A stretch of DNA of 64,000 nt from Dryas octopetala (lineage: Eukaryota > Streptophyta > Magnoliopsida > Rosales > Rosaceae), in the NCBI GenBank assembly GCA_963921425.1, contig OY992839.1, forward strand, positions 19,762,910-19,826,909, read 5' to 3'. The notes beneath the pieces were generated by a model that was given only the letters and a program-made list of their open reading frames with translations, did not search any database and was not told where the DNA came from. The position numbers and the translations under genes are program-made. Below are positions 1 through 12,322 of the stretch, in pieces; the stretch's first letter is position 1; every line of letters starts with the position of its first letter.

Positions 1-7
1 GTAAAGC

Positions 8-3000
8 ATGGATAGGACTTGGTTGACAATTCCGCGACAGTTAGAGGCATACGTAGATGGAATTAATTTGTTTTTGGATCAAGCAGCTGCGAATGGTGTT
101 GGGCCAGATAAATTCAAATGTTCGTGTAAAAAATGTTGCAATAGATATATTTTTGAAAGACAAACTATTGTGGATCATTTTGTTTGGCATGATATGGATA
201 AAGATTACAAAAAAGCTTGGTGGCGGCATCATGGGGAGCCTAATATTGGAGAGCCAAATTTAAGAGAGATAGAAGATGACGTAGGAGGAGAGATGGATGG
301 TATGCATGATTTTCTTAATGACATATTTGTTCAACCAGTGATGGAAGAAGAGGTTGGGTCATCAACACAGCCTACTATTGTGGATGGGCGTCCAGCAGAG
401 GCCGAAAGTTTTTTCAAGGTTCTTGAAGAGGTAGATCAAGAGTTGTATCCTGGTTGTAAAGAGTTTAAGAAATTGGAGGCCGTTGTAAGATTGTACCAGA
501 TCAAGTGTTTAGGGAGTTTGCCGGACAGTTTATTCACTACGTTACTAGAGTTGGTTAAAAGAATGTTGCCTGATGGAGATTGTTTGCCTGACTCGTGTTA
601 TAAGGCAAAGAAACTTATAAATGGGTTGGGTCTCACATATGAGAAGATTGATGCATGTCCCAATGATTGCATGATATATTGGAAAGACACCTCAAAATTG
701 ACTGCATGTTTGGTTTGTGGCAAATCAAGATATAAAGATAACAAAGGAGATGATACTTCTAGAAAGAAAGTCTCAGCTAAGGTTATGTGGTACTTCCCTT
801 TAAAATCGAGATTGAAGAGGTTTTATATGTCGAAGCATATTGCTGAACATATGAGGTGGCATGCAACTGAATGTCCCAAGGATGGGTTTATGAGACATCC
901 GTCAGATTCTCCAACATGGAAGCATTTAGATAATTTGTACCCTAACTTTGCGTCAGAAATTCGAAATTTGCGTTTAGGGCTGGCAAGTGATGGATTCAAT
1001 CCTTTTGGCCATATGAGCAATGCTCATAGCACATGGCCTGTGGTGCTTTCTGTTTACAATTTGCCTCCATGGATGTGTATGAAGCAACCAAATTTATTAT
1101 TGTCCTTGTTGATTCCAGGACTGAGAAGTCCTGGAAATGACATCGATGTATATTTGCGACCATTAATTGATGAGTTGAATTAGTTGTGGGAGGTTGGCAC
1201 TACCACGTATGATGTATTTTCAAACCAAACTTTTACGATGATGGCTGCTGTGTTATGGACCATTAGTGATTTTCCAGCTTATGGAATGTTGTTTGGATGG
1301 AGTACGAAGGGATATAAAGCATGTCCGCATTGCATGGATGATAATGTATCTGAACATTTGCCTGTGAGTCGTAAGATTTGTTATTTGGGGCATCGAAGAT
1401 TTTTACCAATTGAGCATAGGTTTCGAAGGGAACAAGCAGCATTTAATGGTCATCGAGAAGATCGTCAGGCACCAAGACAGTTGAATGGGTTACAATGTCT
1501 TGAACAACTATCTAGTTTGAGGTTTACTTTTGGAAAACATGACCAAAATGCTCCTGTTGGACAAAGAAGACGAAGGCCTTCAATTTCTAGAAGTAATAAC
1601 AGTCAGTGGAGAAAGAAAAGCATATTTTTTGAACTACCCTATTGGAGGCATCTTTTGATCAGACACAATCTCGATGTCATGCATATTGAAAAGAATGTAT
1701 GTGATAATGTGGTTGGAACATTGTTGGATATTGCGAAGAGGACAAAGGATGGATTGGCTGCACGTGCAGATCTTGAAGTCTTGAATATAAGACATAGTCA
1801 ACACCCTCGTAGAGAAGGAGATAAAACATTTTTGCCCCCGGCAATATTCACATTGAGCAAAGAAGAAAAAACCTCATTTTACAAAGTGTTGTATACTATT
1901 CAGGTTCCTGATGGATATTCAGCAAATTTGTCTCGATGTGTGAATGTGAATGAGAGGAAAATAAATGGGTTGAAAAGTCACGATTGTCATGTTTTAATGC
2001 AACAATTACTCCCGCTTGCGATACGTGGTGTGTTACCCAAATCTATCACTATGGTTTTACTAGAGTTGAGTGCTATCTTTAGACAGTTGTGTAGCAAGAA
2101 GGAAACTGAGGTAGCATTCAATCAACTAAACTCTAGAATTGCATTGACCTTATGTCAGATGGAGAAGATTTTCCCTCCATTTTTTGATGTCATGGTGCAT
2201 CTCCCAATTCACTTGGCAAATGAAGCTGCTATTGCAGGACCAGTTCAATATAGATGGATGTATCCCATTGAACGGTAATGGTCATTTCCTTATGCTTAAT
2301 TTGCATTAATTTTAGTTTTGATTCTCTAATATATTTTTTTTCATGTTGAATATTTAAGGTATTTGCAAACATTGAAGCAGTATGTGCGAAATAAGAGTCG
2401 TCCTGAAGGTTCTATTGCTAAAGGGTATTTGGTTGATGAGGGTTTATCTTTCTGTTCCATGTACCTTAGAGATGTTGATACTCGTCGTAATCGTAAAGGT
2501 CGAAATGCAGATGGTATTGGACGTGGAATATGTGGGGGGGGTTATCAATTTTTGACTCCACAGGCCAATATTTAGGTTCAGGTGAAAATGTGGAGCTTGA
2601 TCTAAATGATAGGAATCAATGTCACAGATACATTCTTGATAATTGTGATGAAGTGATCCCTTTTAGAAGGCAACATGAGGACTTTTTGAGAGATAAACAT
2701 CGAAGGGAAAGGTTCACTAGGCGACAAATCATGGAGATAAGCAAGAAGGAATTTCCTGAATGGTTCAAGAAACATGTAAGAATTCAATTACTAAGTTTCT
2801 ACATCATGTCGCTAATATTAGTTTTTACCTAATGTTTCTACATCATCTTTTTCACAGATTAATGCAAGGTTTTATGCTAATGATCCGTTAATATCCGATG
2901 ACTTGCATTGGCTTGCTAATCCTCCTCGCACACTTGTGACGAAATACAAAAGCCACGTTATTAATGGTTTTAGATTTCGAATAAAATCGGTGGATGATAA

Positions 3001-3547
3001 TCATAAGAATCAAAATTGTGGTATATTTGTTCCTGCAAATATTCCGGGTGGTGTTGGGCAAGTTAATTGCTATGGTGTTGTCACAGATATGTTTCTGGTT
3101 AGATATTGTGGTCCTACCGAGGCTTAAGATATGGGTCGTTGTGTGATGTTGTTTAAGTGTGATTGGGTTGATAGTGGAAGTCCTAGGGGTATGAAGACAG
3201 ATCAATATGGTTTTACCTTGGTGAACTTCAATCGATTGAGATTTAGGGATGACCCTTTCATACTAGCTTCACAAGCAATGCAATTATTTTATGTTGCAGA
3301 TTTGATTGAAACAGATTGGCATGTAGTGGTCCGAATGCATCCGAGGGATTTTTTTGATGTATTAGAGAATAAAGATACAATTGATGATTATGCCATACCA
3401 AATCTGGATGATCGGGTACTTGACAATGAAGATATGCAAACAAGAGTTGGCATGGAAGAGACACCTTTTGATGAAGCATTACCTTTGCCCACTGAATTGG
3501 TTAATTTAATTGCTGACAATGAGCTTGATGATGATATGGATGCTTAA
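8..3547 (+). pseudogene. TNP2-like CACTA transposase, three disabling lesions
   Basis: A DDE-type transposase that would cut and rejoin CACTA termini in the nucleus. The start at 8 gives the family opening MDRTWL. Domain order: transposase-associated N-terminal domain with paired cysteines (CSCKKCCN, about residue 38), Transposase_21 core (GLASDGFNPFG, LRSPGNDIDVYL, HNLDVMHIEKNVCDN), DUF4218 (KSHDCHVLMQQLLPLAIRGV, 1972 onward) and C-terminal DUF4216 (FKCDWVD, about 3160). Two introns with GT/AG ends are deduced from family continuity: 2275-2358 and 2776-2857. Lesions: in-frame TAG at 1181-1183, a frameshift at the G8 run near 2533-2540 (downstream phase fits loss of one base or gain of two), and in-frame TAA at 3125-3127. 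Most residues remain family-like, so decay is fairly recent. Confidence 0.9.
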
Positions 3548-3807
3548 ATTAATTGTTTTATTTTTTTGGTGTTGTTTTGTAATTAAGAACTCTTATGTAA
3601 TATTTTTTTATTAGTGAATTTTTTTTGTGCTGGACTAGGTCACGTGGTTTTTACCTTTCGAGGGTTTTCCACGTTAAAATATATTTGTGTGTTTATATAT
3701 TGGTTTTATAGCAATTTAATTTAATTTAATTTAATTAATTAATATTTATGTAGTATGTATTTGGTGGTGTATATATATATATATATGGCTAATTATAATT
3801 TATTTAG

Positions 3808-5249
3808 ATGAGTGATAATGAAGAACATATGGACGAGCACCACGATGAGCAAGTTGAGACTAGTTCAAATGGTAAGCTATAGTTTGTTTATATAAAGTTT
3901 TTATTTATTCTATTATTTACAAAATTTTTGTCATTCATGTATATTAATTTGGATTAATATGTAGCAATGCCTCAAAGAAGAAGACGTGGTCCCGGAAAGA
4001 TTAAGTGGGCTGGTAAAGATCATAGGGGTAAAGAGTATTGTGAATTTAGTTCGAGCGGGAAATGTATTTCTCAAAACAGTATAGAGTTTTCGAAGTTTAT
4101 ATCTTCTGAAGTAAAAGATCCCAATAATGTTCCTCTACTGCATGATTGGAGATTGGTTGAAGAAGAAACAAAGAACACTTTGTGGAACAGAATACGGGTA
4201 TCAATTTATTTTTTTAAAATGATATTAAAAGTAAAATGCCTGTAAATATTTACTTATAATTGTTTTTTTTTATGGATGTAGGGCACTATCACTTTTCGTG
4301 ATGAGGATTTGGTAAAAATGCCCGTGATTAAGACCATGACTTTGCACATTGCTGAACAGGCTTATAAAGAGTACAGAGCATATTTGAAAGGGAAGTACTA
4401 CACTGGCAGGACAGGTCAGCGGCGGCTGAGATGTCCCAATAATGTAGATCTTGTGCAGTGGGCGAAGATGGTGGAACATTGGGATAACCCAAAAACTCAG
4501 GTGACAACCTTTAATCAAATATTTAATAATACTAGTATGTGCAATTATAACTAATTTATATTCTGTTTGACCTTTTAGTAGATTGCTGTGAAAAATAAAG
4601 CTAATCGTTTTCAACAAACGATGAGCTATACATCAGGATCGTGGACATTTGAACGTCTTCGTGAAGATTATGTGAGTATAGTTAATTTTTTTTTCATCTT
4701 ATTGAATTACAATTTTATTTAATTAGGGCACATAAATATATTCTAAATTATTTTTTTTAATGGTTTAAATTTGTAGAAGAAGAAGCATGGAGTTGAACCC
4801 GATCCCGTTACTTTCTTTCGTGTCACCCACACGCGCAAAGACAATAGTTGGATTGATGTGCCATCGGAGGAGAGAGGGGTAAATATTATACTAGTTTTTT
4901 TTTTTTTCTATAATGTGTATTATATGTTCTTAAATTTTACTTACAAATTTATCTAAATATTTGTTTATTAGATATCCATAGAGAATTCTGTTGAGTCACG
5001 GGTTGAGTCTGGAGCGAATGACACTTCTAAACTTCGCACAGAAGTGTATGTTGAGAAGATGGGTCCTGAGAGGAAAAATAGAGTTCGGCTCTATGGACAT
5101 GGGGTGACACCTGAAATGGTGCCTTATGCTAGGGCTCAATCTAGTAGTTCTTCTCGGAGATCATCGAAACTAGAGAAGCTCTTTTGGAGGCACAGTGCCT
5201 CCGATGGCAGAAGAAGCAGGAGGCTATGCAGGCTAAGCAGGATGCCTAA
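3808..5249 (+). pseudogene. Second CACTA gene, plant Ptta/En/Spm transposase (Transposase_24-like)
   Basis: Six exons can be assembled from GT/AG junctions that keep one frame: 3808-3871, 3965-4197, 4282-4500, 4582-4671, 4777-4878 and 4972 onward. Landmarks are a basic start (MPQRRRRGPGKIKWAGK), LLHDWRLVEEETKNTLWNRI, then NRFQQTMSYTSGSW and PDPVTFFRVTHTRKDNSWID, the conserved core of plant En/Spm TNPA-like proteins. Near 5130-5168 the frame shifts (phase consistent with loss of one base or gain of two). The other frame then carries a Gln/Ala-rich helix (ALLEAQCLRWQKKQEAMQAK) ending in TAA at 5247-5249, which looks like the original C-terminus. Read straight through, the ORF runs into host-like sequence to 5397. 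TNPA proteins bind subterminal repeats; that role is from the family, not seen here. Confidence 0.78.
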
Positions 5250-5256
5250 GATAATT

Positions 5257-6657
5257 GTAGGGACTAGGGTTTGGTTATATTATTCCTCTCTATCTCTCTC
5301 TAATTTCTTCCTGTTCAATGTCTTGGATGTATGTCTGATTGGGCCAGGGATCCTTCCCCATAATTTAATCTGTTGTTATCTTGTATTGTGCAGGTGATTT
5401 GTATTTGTGGGAAAGTTGCATTTGTGGGGAATCGAGTCTTTAAGCTATACAAAAAGGTTGTCTTGAACTATTTGTTCCCTACCATTGCTCGTTTCTCAAT
5501 TTGATGAACTGATACAGTACTTGTTACTTGCATAGTATTATATAGTTGGTATATATATCATGCATTTTGACTATTGTTTAACACTTAAAAAAAGAAAAAC
5601 CATAATAGTTCATGTCTGGCTGTCTGCCTTTTACCATATTTTCCTTCACATGTACAATGAACCCAGCTCGCTGTTCAGCTTTTTGCTTGTCAAGTTTCAA
5701 ATAACATGTCTTAAACAGGATCCTACATACGTTGGTTTGGAATAAATTAGTATATGTCATAAAGAGGCATGCATTTTCTGTGAGGTTGTCAGGTTACAAT
5801 AACTATCCCTCTCTGATTAAAAACTGCAGTTATTGTAAGGTGTGGTGTGATAAATTAATGAACGAAGGAAATGATGAATCCAGAATCCATAGTAAGTGGC
5901 ATTATGTCTACTCACCCATAGCAGCTGTATACTTATTCAATAGAGAAAAGATGAATACCAATTAAATTACTTCTTTTAGATTCTAATATAAATGAAAATG
6001 CTAGTGAAAACAAAAGCATGGCAACTCTTCTTTTTGTCTTTTTGGACTAATAGGGAGTTGCAAATCAAAGGATAACATATCGGCATGTCTGAATAAAAAT
6101 GTGATAGAAGACATATAGTGTCTAGGCAACTTTTAGAAGCTCAAAATTAAAACCACCTTTTTTCTTTTTCCCAATCTCCAAGAGAATCAATCACTTTGGA
6201 AAAACATTTTTATAAAAGAATCAGTTGCCAACATTCTGGGAAACCTTAGCCAGCACATCCAACCATGTTATCACAAATCCATTTTGGGGTTCCTATGCCA
6301 AACAAGTTTGGCAGAGATCCGTCCACCTATTAAATACTTTTCATTGTAAATAATGCATCACATAGCTTGGCCAAAAAAAAAATGCATCACATAGAATACC
6401 AAATATTCGTCTGGTTTTCTTATTAACAAATTGAAAGGGTTAAAGAAGAAGAAAGAAACTATTAAGTAGGGAAGGAAATGTAAGTAGAGAAAAAACTAAG
6501 CACAAAAGAATCATAAGAAAAACACTAAAGAAAAGAGAGTAAAAAGGCTGTATAAGATATTGTTATATATATTGCAAGACTTTGAGAAGCTAGGAGATGG
6601 CCATTTGCTTGCTAAAAGTGAAAAGGAAAATAAATCACTTCGGTCTAACAATAGAAA
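5257..6657. repeat. Segmental duplication, copy A (about 1.4 kb, uninterrupted)
   Basis: Starting at ACTAGGGTTTGGTTATAT, this segment matches 9110-12905 base for base with scattered differences and small indels, ending near AACAATAGAA where both copies diverge. In copy B the same sequence directly follows the IRE1/KEN-like pseudogene, so copy A was probably the 3' flank of another such gene, with the CACTA fragment now in its place. No coding potential was recognised. It provides the empty sites for the two insertions in copy B. Confidence 0.85.
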
Positions 6658-7560
6658 ACCATTTTGGTCGACAAGAAGATCATATAGAGAGCCACCAACT
6701 GGCCCATACATAGGCCCACTGGGTGGACCACATGCATATATTCTTAACCATTAAGTAATAAAGGCATTGGTTCTTGGTATTGGGACAAGATCAGATGATT
6801 TACTTCCACCAAAAATTCTAAATGGGGTTTGGACAAGGGGTTGAAAATACAGACATGCAGTCAATTGTAGCAGAATCTCCAGAACTAGGGATTGATTATT
6901 AGAAGTCAGCCTAAACTGTAATGCACTGATTGATTACTGAGAATATGAAAGAAAGGGATAGCGTTGAATTCATAAACTTGAAAGAGTTTAGACTACAGGG
7001 ACTCAAGAGAACAAAATATTTAGTGCCTTCTGAAAGAACATATACTTTCAACATGTAGCTGAATGAATAATCCTTTCGGAAAACACAAAAAGAAATTAGA
7101 TTATAACACTCACGTACTATATATTAGTAGTTTGTTTTCTGTGCCTTGTTACACACAGCATTTATGTAAGGGGCAAGCATATTGCTAAGAAAAATGAAAA
7201 ATGAAAAGCACAAAAATGCAACCCAAAATTCAAAAACCAGCATATACCCAGGCATGTTGGGGCACCTGCCAATGGTGTTTGCCTACATTCTAGTGCATTT
7301 ATGCAAACCTTCTATAACTTTAGAAGTGTCTCCTTTCAAAAATCATCACTTGCATATGTTTTCATGAAAGCTATTTCTTCATGTTTACCAATTACATTTT
7401 GATTAAAAACCTAAATTCCGGAGTTAAAACCTAACATATAGCCGTCAAACAATAAAAATAAAAGGACTTGATTAAAAACCCTAAATCACTACCGGTCTTA
7501 GTCTAAGAAAGACTCATAAAATGGACTGCACTCTAAGTCTCTCTTGTTTTAATTACAATT
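6658..7560. other. Intergenic stretch, nothing recognised
   Basis: AT-rich unique-looking DNA between the end of duplication copy A and the first recognisable pieces of the IRE1/KEN-like pseudogene. No convincing ORF, RNA gene or repeat was seen. Confidence 0.5.
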
Positions 7561-7726
7561 TTATTAGTTATTGCATTTTGTTTCAAAATTTTTGTTCCGG
7601 TCCCGGCTTGCCTAATGACGAAGACAAGTTTAGTGTAAGTTATTATAGCTTTTTAAAAAAATTTGAACTTATTCTTTAAAAAGTTTATTGTACTAAGGTT
7701 TTTTTTCCTTAAATTAAATGCTCTAG

Positions 7727-9054
7727 GTTGCTGGTGGTAGTAGGGTTACCAAATACACCAAGGGTGTATTTGATATTGGTATGAGCTCAGCTTATACTAT
7801 TGTTTTACATGCATGCCCATATAGAGGACGACGGATATTTGTTTCCGTTGTCATATCATCTTTTTAGCAAAGCAGAGTTTCCATACGATTGGTATGGAAC
7901 ATTTGGAGCTGATAGAAGCGGGTTCTTTGCACGGGTCAACAGCCAAACTACACTCCCAAATGGCAGGAAGATCTTATTCAACGAGCGTTTAGACATGACG
8001 TTGAGGAATTGGGCTAAAGACCGAAAGAATTTGTCTGAAAATGAGAGTTTGAAAGAGGAGGCGCAGTTAATCCTCAAGTTAGTTAATTTTGAGTTAATAC
8101 TTGATATAGTTTTTTAAACTTATTATTTAATTAGTTTATTGTATATGTGTATCATTTTTTGATATTTTTTATTTTCCTTGTATAGAGATTTGCTGGAATT
8201 TTTTTTCTATGTGAGGACGGATTATCATCTAGGTTATATCAATTTTAATGAAGATAGTATATTCTTAGTAAATGGAAGAATCAAAGTGGTTACTTTGTTG
8301 AAGAAAGACTTCATTGATTTTGGTGATGCGCGTTATCAAGAAGATGATTTTGATAGTCTTGTGCAGTTGTATGAGGGACTATTTGAGTCTCATGGTGAGC
8401 TTATGCCCTTTGAACTGTGGCATATGTGTCATACCATGTAGTCAACGTGAGTTACTTTACCAATTAATTTAATATTTGTTCCAATATTTATATCCCAAAA
8501 TTTGATTATTTTTCTTCTTTATTACATGTCTTTGGAATTATTATATTATCACCCGGTCTTTTTGAGCCATGAAGAGTGGAATGCTTACCGTTTGTGGCAA
8601 TTTACAAATGTTGAGGATAGATTTTCACCACTGTAATCGGTTGTGAATTTAGAATTGGATGTTTTACTTAATTCTTGGAAGTTAAATAATATAGCCTGGA
8701 GGAGGAACTTGCAAAGGGATGTGCTTCCAAAAGCAAAGGCTGATTGGTCAAATTACGTAACTGGCTACCACTCGTCATATCCATCAAATATTGCCTTCAG
8801 TTTTTACAAATTGAGCCACAATGCCGTAGCACACGCCATGGATAGGGTAATATAATTATTTTTTTTTTTTTTAGCTTTAGTGTGTTTTTTTAATTGGCTT
8901 CACTAAAGTTTTCATTCTAATTTTTGTCTATTTGTTTTAGGCTGGTCTTTCTCAAGAAGAAATGGACCGTGGACTAACAGAAGCTTATCCAGGCCATCTG
9001 CCAGTTTTGTATGAGTTCTACAATAAACTCTTCCCAAATAGAATTCTTCGATAA
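7727..9054 (+). pseudogene. IRE1/RNase L-like (pseudokinase plus KEN domain) pseudogene
   Basis: The product resembles the C-terminal half of IRE1-type kinase/endoribonucleases. A kinase-like middle (VNGRIKVVTL, DFIDFGDARY, FDSLVQLYEGLF at 8178-8438) is followed by a KEN-like ribonuclease region: YYHPVFLSHEEW and FTNVEDRF near 8540-8630, NIAWRRNL near 8690, FSFYKLSHNAVAHAMD at 8800-8846, and a last exon 8941-9054 ending YNKLFPNRILR. The terminal intron 8847-8940 has GT/AG ends. In my alignment the KEN Arg-Asn...His trio reads His-Asn...His. Lesions: frameshift near 7795-7815, TAG at 8439-8441 and TAA at 8634-8636. The IRE1 assignment is from motif order without a search; plant genomes contain 'inactive IRE1-like' genes of this kind. 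Confidence 0.6.
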
Positions 9055-9852
9055 ACTAACACGCCGACTTAAAAATTAGGTAAAATTTTATTGTCTTTTC
9101 CTTTGTTTTTTAATTGTGGGGGCTAGGGTTTGGTTATATTTTTCCTCTCTATCTCTCTCTATTCTTCATTTTCAATGCCTTGGATGTATGTCTGATTGAG
9201 CAAGCTATTGAAAGCCATTGAATTGGGCTAGGGATCCTTCCCCATAATTTAATCTGTTGTTATTTTGCATTGTGCAGGTAATTGAGTCTTAAAAGTTAAA
9301 AGTATACAAAGAAGGTTGTCTTGAACTATTTGTTCCCTATAATTGCTCGTTTCTCAATTTAATGAACTGATACAGTACTTGCTACTTGCATAGTACTGTA
9401 TAGTTAGTATATATATCATCCATTTTGACTATTGTTTAACTGTTTAACACTTAAAAAAAAAAAAAAAAAAAACCATAGTTCATGTCTGGCTTTCTCCCTT
9501 TACCATATTTTCCTTCACATGTGCAATGAACCCAGCTCGCGGTTCAGCTTTTTGCTTGTCAAGTTTCAAATAACATGTCTTAAACATGATCCAACTGCTG
9601 TTTGGAATAAATTAGTATATGTCATAAAGAGGCATGCAATTTCTGTGAGGTTGTCAGGTTACAATAACTAGTATTAACTATCCCTCTCTTCTGACCCAAA
9701 AAAAAAAAACTATCCCTCTCTGATTAAAAACTGCAGTTATTGTATGGCGTGGTGTGGAAATAAATTAATGAAGGAAGGAAATGATGAATCCAGACTCCAT
9801 AGTAAGTGGCATTATGTCTACTCACGCATAGTAGCAGTATACTTATTTAATA

Positions 9853-11079
9853 GAAATAATTACTCTATACTACATCTTTGCTATAGCTTTTAACTTCTAA
9901 TACCATAATTATTAATATATAACAATCAGGTTAGTTTTATTAACAATCAGGTAAGTTTGACTCCACCTTATTCCGTTGACTCCACATGAGTGGGCTGCAA
10001 TTACCTTTTATTTCTTATTTTTGGTATTTCTTTTTCTTCTCTCTTTCTCCTCGAGTCTCTCTCTTCTCTTTCCTCTGCTCTCTCTCTTCCCGCGATGTCT
10101 CTGACGATCGGACTCTCGCCGTCCGGCAAGAGTAGTCGGTGGTGTGGGTCGACCCCATCCCCATCCCCTTCCTCTCTCTTCCCTCTCCCTTCCCCAACCT
10201 CTGATGTCTAGCTCCAAGCAGATCCAGCAGATGGTGTGGTTCATTTGATCTTCTCCTTCTGGAGCTTCAGCGCATTTCAATTTCTAGCTTGGTCGCGCGG
10301 GCAGCTTTGAGAGCCCGAACCGGGTTGCCTTGGCTCTCCACCTCCAAGAGCTTATCAGTAGAAGGTTCTTGATTTTTTTTTTTTTAAAGCTCAGTTTCTG
10401 AAACTACAATTTTTGGAACATTGCAAGTGAACTGAAACTGTAGTTTATTGAAGTTGCAGTTCCTAACTGCAAGTGAAACTGCACTGCAAATGAATTGAAA
10501 CTGCAGTTTATTTGAGTTGCAAGCTTGCAATTGCAGTTACTAACTGTAAGTGAAACTGCAGTTTATTGGAGCTGCAGGCTTGCAGTTGCAGTTCCTAACT
10601 GCAAGTGAAACTGCACTGCAAATGAACTGAAACTGCAGTTTATTTGAGTTGCAAGCTTGCAGTTGCAGTTGCAGTTACTAACTGTAAGTGAAACTGCAGT
10701 TTATTGGAGCTGCAGGCTTGCAGTTGCAGTTACTAACTGCAAGTGAAAACTGCAGTTACTAACTGCAAGTGAAAACTGCAGTTTCTGAAACTGCAGTTTA
10801 TTTGGAGTTGCAGGCTTACAGTTGCAGAACAATGCTTGTGAGTGAAGATGAACAATTGTCGATTTGGTAAAGTTGAAGAAAGAGATCGATTTGGCAAAGA
10901 AAAGAAGAAGATCAGTTTTGGGTTATTTGTGTAGTTGGTTTGGTTGTGATGCGTTTCTTTGGGAATGTGTTCGCATGTTATATTTTGGGCTGGTAGATAG
11001 TGTCCGCAAGTTAATAAAAATAGATTGAGTAGTTTTGGTTAATATTTTGCTTTGTTAGTACCTTATAATTAATGGACTC
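9853..11079. mobile_element. 1.23-kb insertion with 9-bp target duplication, Pack-MULE-like
   Basis: It is flanked by TATTTAATA at 9844-9852 and again at 11080-11088; copy A carries the single empty site. A 9-bp duplication fits Mutator-like elements, but the terminal inverted repeats are poor (GAAATAATTACTC versus reverse complement GAGTCCATTAATTA). The interior is GC-richer than its surroundings at 10030-10340, with a CT-rich leader and an ATG at 10095, like captured 5' gene sequence. A short frame at 10207 encodes SSKQIQQMV, reminiscent of the N-terminus of V-ATPase subunit E; this is too short to rely on. The rest is the CTGCAG minisatellite. Confidence 0.65.
10385..10830. repeat. CTGCAG-rich minisatellite
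   Basis: Roughly 55-bp units built from TGCAGTT, TAACTGCAAGTG and AAACTGCAGTTTATT recur about eight times, with a higher-order period near 132 bp (AACTGCACTGCAAATGAA recurs around 10480 and 10612). The unit is rich in nested palindromes. It lies wholly inside the 9853-11079 insertion. Confidence 0.85.
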
Positions 11080-11205
11080 TATTTAATATAGAAAAGATGA
11101 ATACCAATTAAATTACTTCTTTTAGATTCTAATATAAATGAAAATGCTAGTGAAAACAAAAGCATGGCTACTCTTCTTTTTTTGTTTTTTTTTTTGACTA
11201 ATAGG

Positions 11206-11567
11206 CAGGGTGTTAAATTTCGAAATTTCGCCGAAAATTTCGATTTTTGGGGGTGTCGAAATCGAAACCCATATTTGCTAAATTTTCGGGATGATTTCGT
11301 CGAAATTATCGAAATTTCGCCAAAACTTTCGGCGGTGAGAATTTGAGATTTGGTTTTGGAGCTGGGTTTTTGCAGAAAAATGGAGAGGTGGCAGGGGGGA
11401 GATCGAGGGAGAAAGAGGGGCAGTGGTAGGGCGGCGGCAGGGGGAGATCGAGGTAGAGAGAGGCGACGGCAGGGGAGATCGAGGCAGAGAGGCGACGACA
11501 AAGGGTGATGGGGCAAGGGCAGGGGCGACGAGGCGAGGGCAGGGGGCGATGGGGAGACGGCGGTGGG

Positions 11568-11605
<38 letters not shown>

Positions 11606-12322
11606 AAGAAGAAAACAGAGGGGAGTGTTGCTGGAGCAGTGGAGCCTCGGGGTAAAAGAAAGGAAAGGGAAAAGAAGGAAAGAAAAAGAAGAAAAAAAAA
11701 AAAAGAAGAAAAAAAAAAGAAAAAAAAAAGAAAAAAAAAAGGAAAAAAAAAATTAAAAGGTTTAGGGTTGATTGGGGTTTGAGGCCTTTGGGCTTTGGGT
11801 TAATTGTGAAGAAAAAAAATAGTTTGGGGTTTCATTTGCCTGTTTTGGAGTTTCGTTTAGTTGTTTTTAAACCCTAAACTAGTAAATTACAATATATTTT
11901 TATATAAAAAATAATTTAAAGTACCCTAAAGGGCTTAAACCCTAGTATCATATACCATATCCTAAACAATATAGAATATATATTATAAAATATATAGGGT
12001 TTAGTGTATATATTATAGAGTATAGATAATATACTGATTTCATTTTATACTAATTTTATTTAACAATATTTGTCTCCAGCGTGCATTATATTTATTTTAT
12101 ATCACATGAAACCTACTATATAATTTGGTTTCTTCAATATTTTTTCTCAATTTAGTAGATAATATGATAAATAAACATATGGTAAAGTTTCATTCAAAAT
12201 TTCCGTATTTTGATATCAATTTCCATCATTTCCGTCAAATTTTTGTCAAAATTTAAAAATCTTCGAAATTTCCGTCGAAATTTCCATCGAAATTTCCTCG
12301 AAACCCGAAATTTTATTCCTTG
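11206..12322. mobile_element. hAT-type non-autonomous element 1 (CGAAATTTCG family)
   Basis: Perfect 8-bp target duplication CTAATAGG (11198-11205 and 12323-12330); copy A at about 6045 has the empty site. Termini CAGGGTGTTAAATTTCG and, reversed, CAAGGAATAAAATTTCG fit hAT ends. Subterminal regions are packed with CGAAATTTCG-like palindromic words. The middle is a GA-rich tract (about 11380-11760) including a (GA)n run, then a TTTAGGGTTGATTGGG-containing AT-rich part shared with the element at 41977-43533. The Arg/Lys/Glu-rich frame across the GA tract is a composition artefact. Confidence 0.85.

Larger units (their letters stand above)
1..5256 (+). mobile_element. CACTA (En/Spm) transposon, truncated, two decayed genes
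   Basis: The segment holds a TNP2-type transposase gene (8-3547) followed in the same orientation by a second gene with the plant Ptta/En/Spm transposase domain (3808-5249), the usual two-gene content of plant CACTA elements. The left terminus lies outside the window. On the right, homology to host-like DNA (the repeat also found at 9.1 kb) begins about 8 bases after the second gene's natural stop. No CACTA-type terminus ending GTAGTG and no subterminal repeat array was seen there, so the 3' end appears lost. With several coding lesions the element cannot be autonomous. Truncation is inferred from absence of the terminus. Confidence 0.8.

Noticed and set aside
5044..5397. 117-codon frame as a complete small gene
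   Set aside because: It begins at a GTG within the last CACTA exon and its tail is host repeat translated in the wrong frame.
10207..10260. V-ATPase subunit E N-terminus (SSKQIQQMV)
   Set aside because: Only nine residues match before a stop; kept as a hint in the insertion entry, not called as a gene.
11423..11782. Open frame rich in Arg, Lys, Glu
   Set aside because: Pure consequence of GA-rich and poly(A/G) sequence inside hAT element 1.
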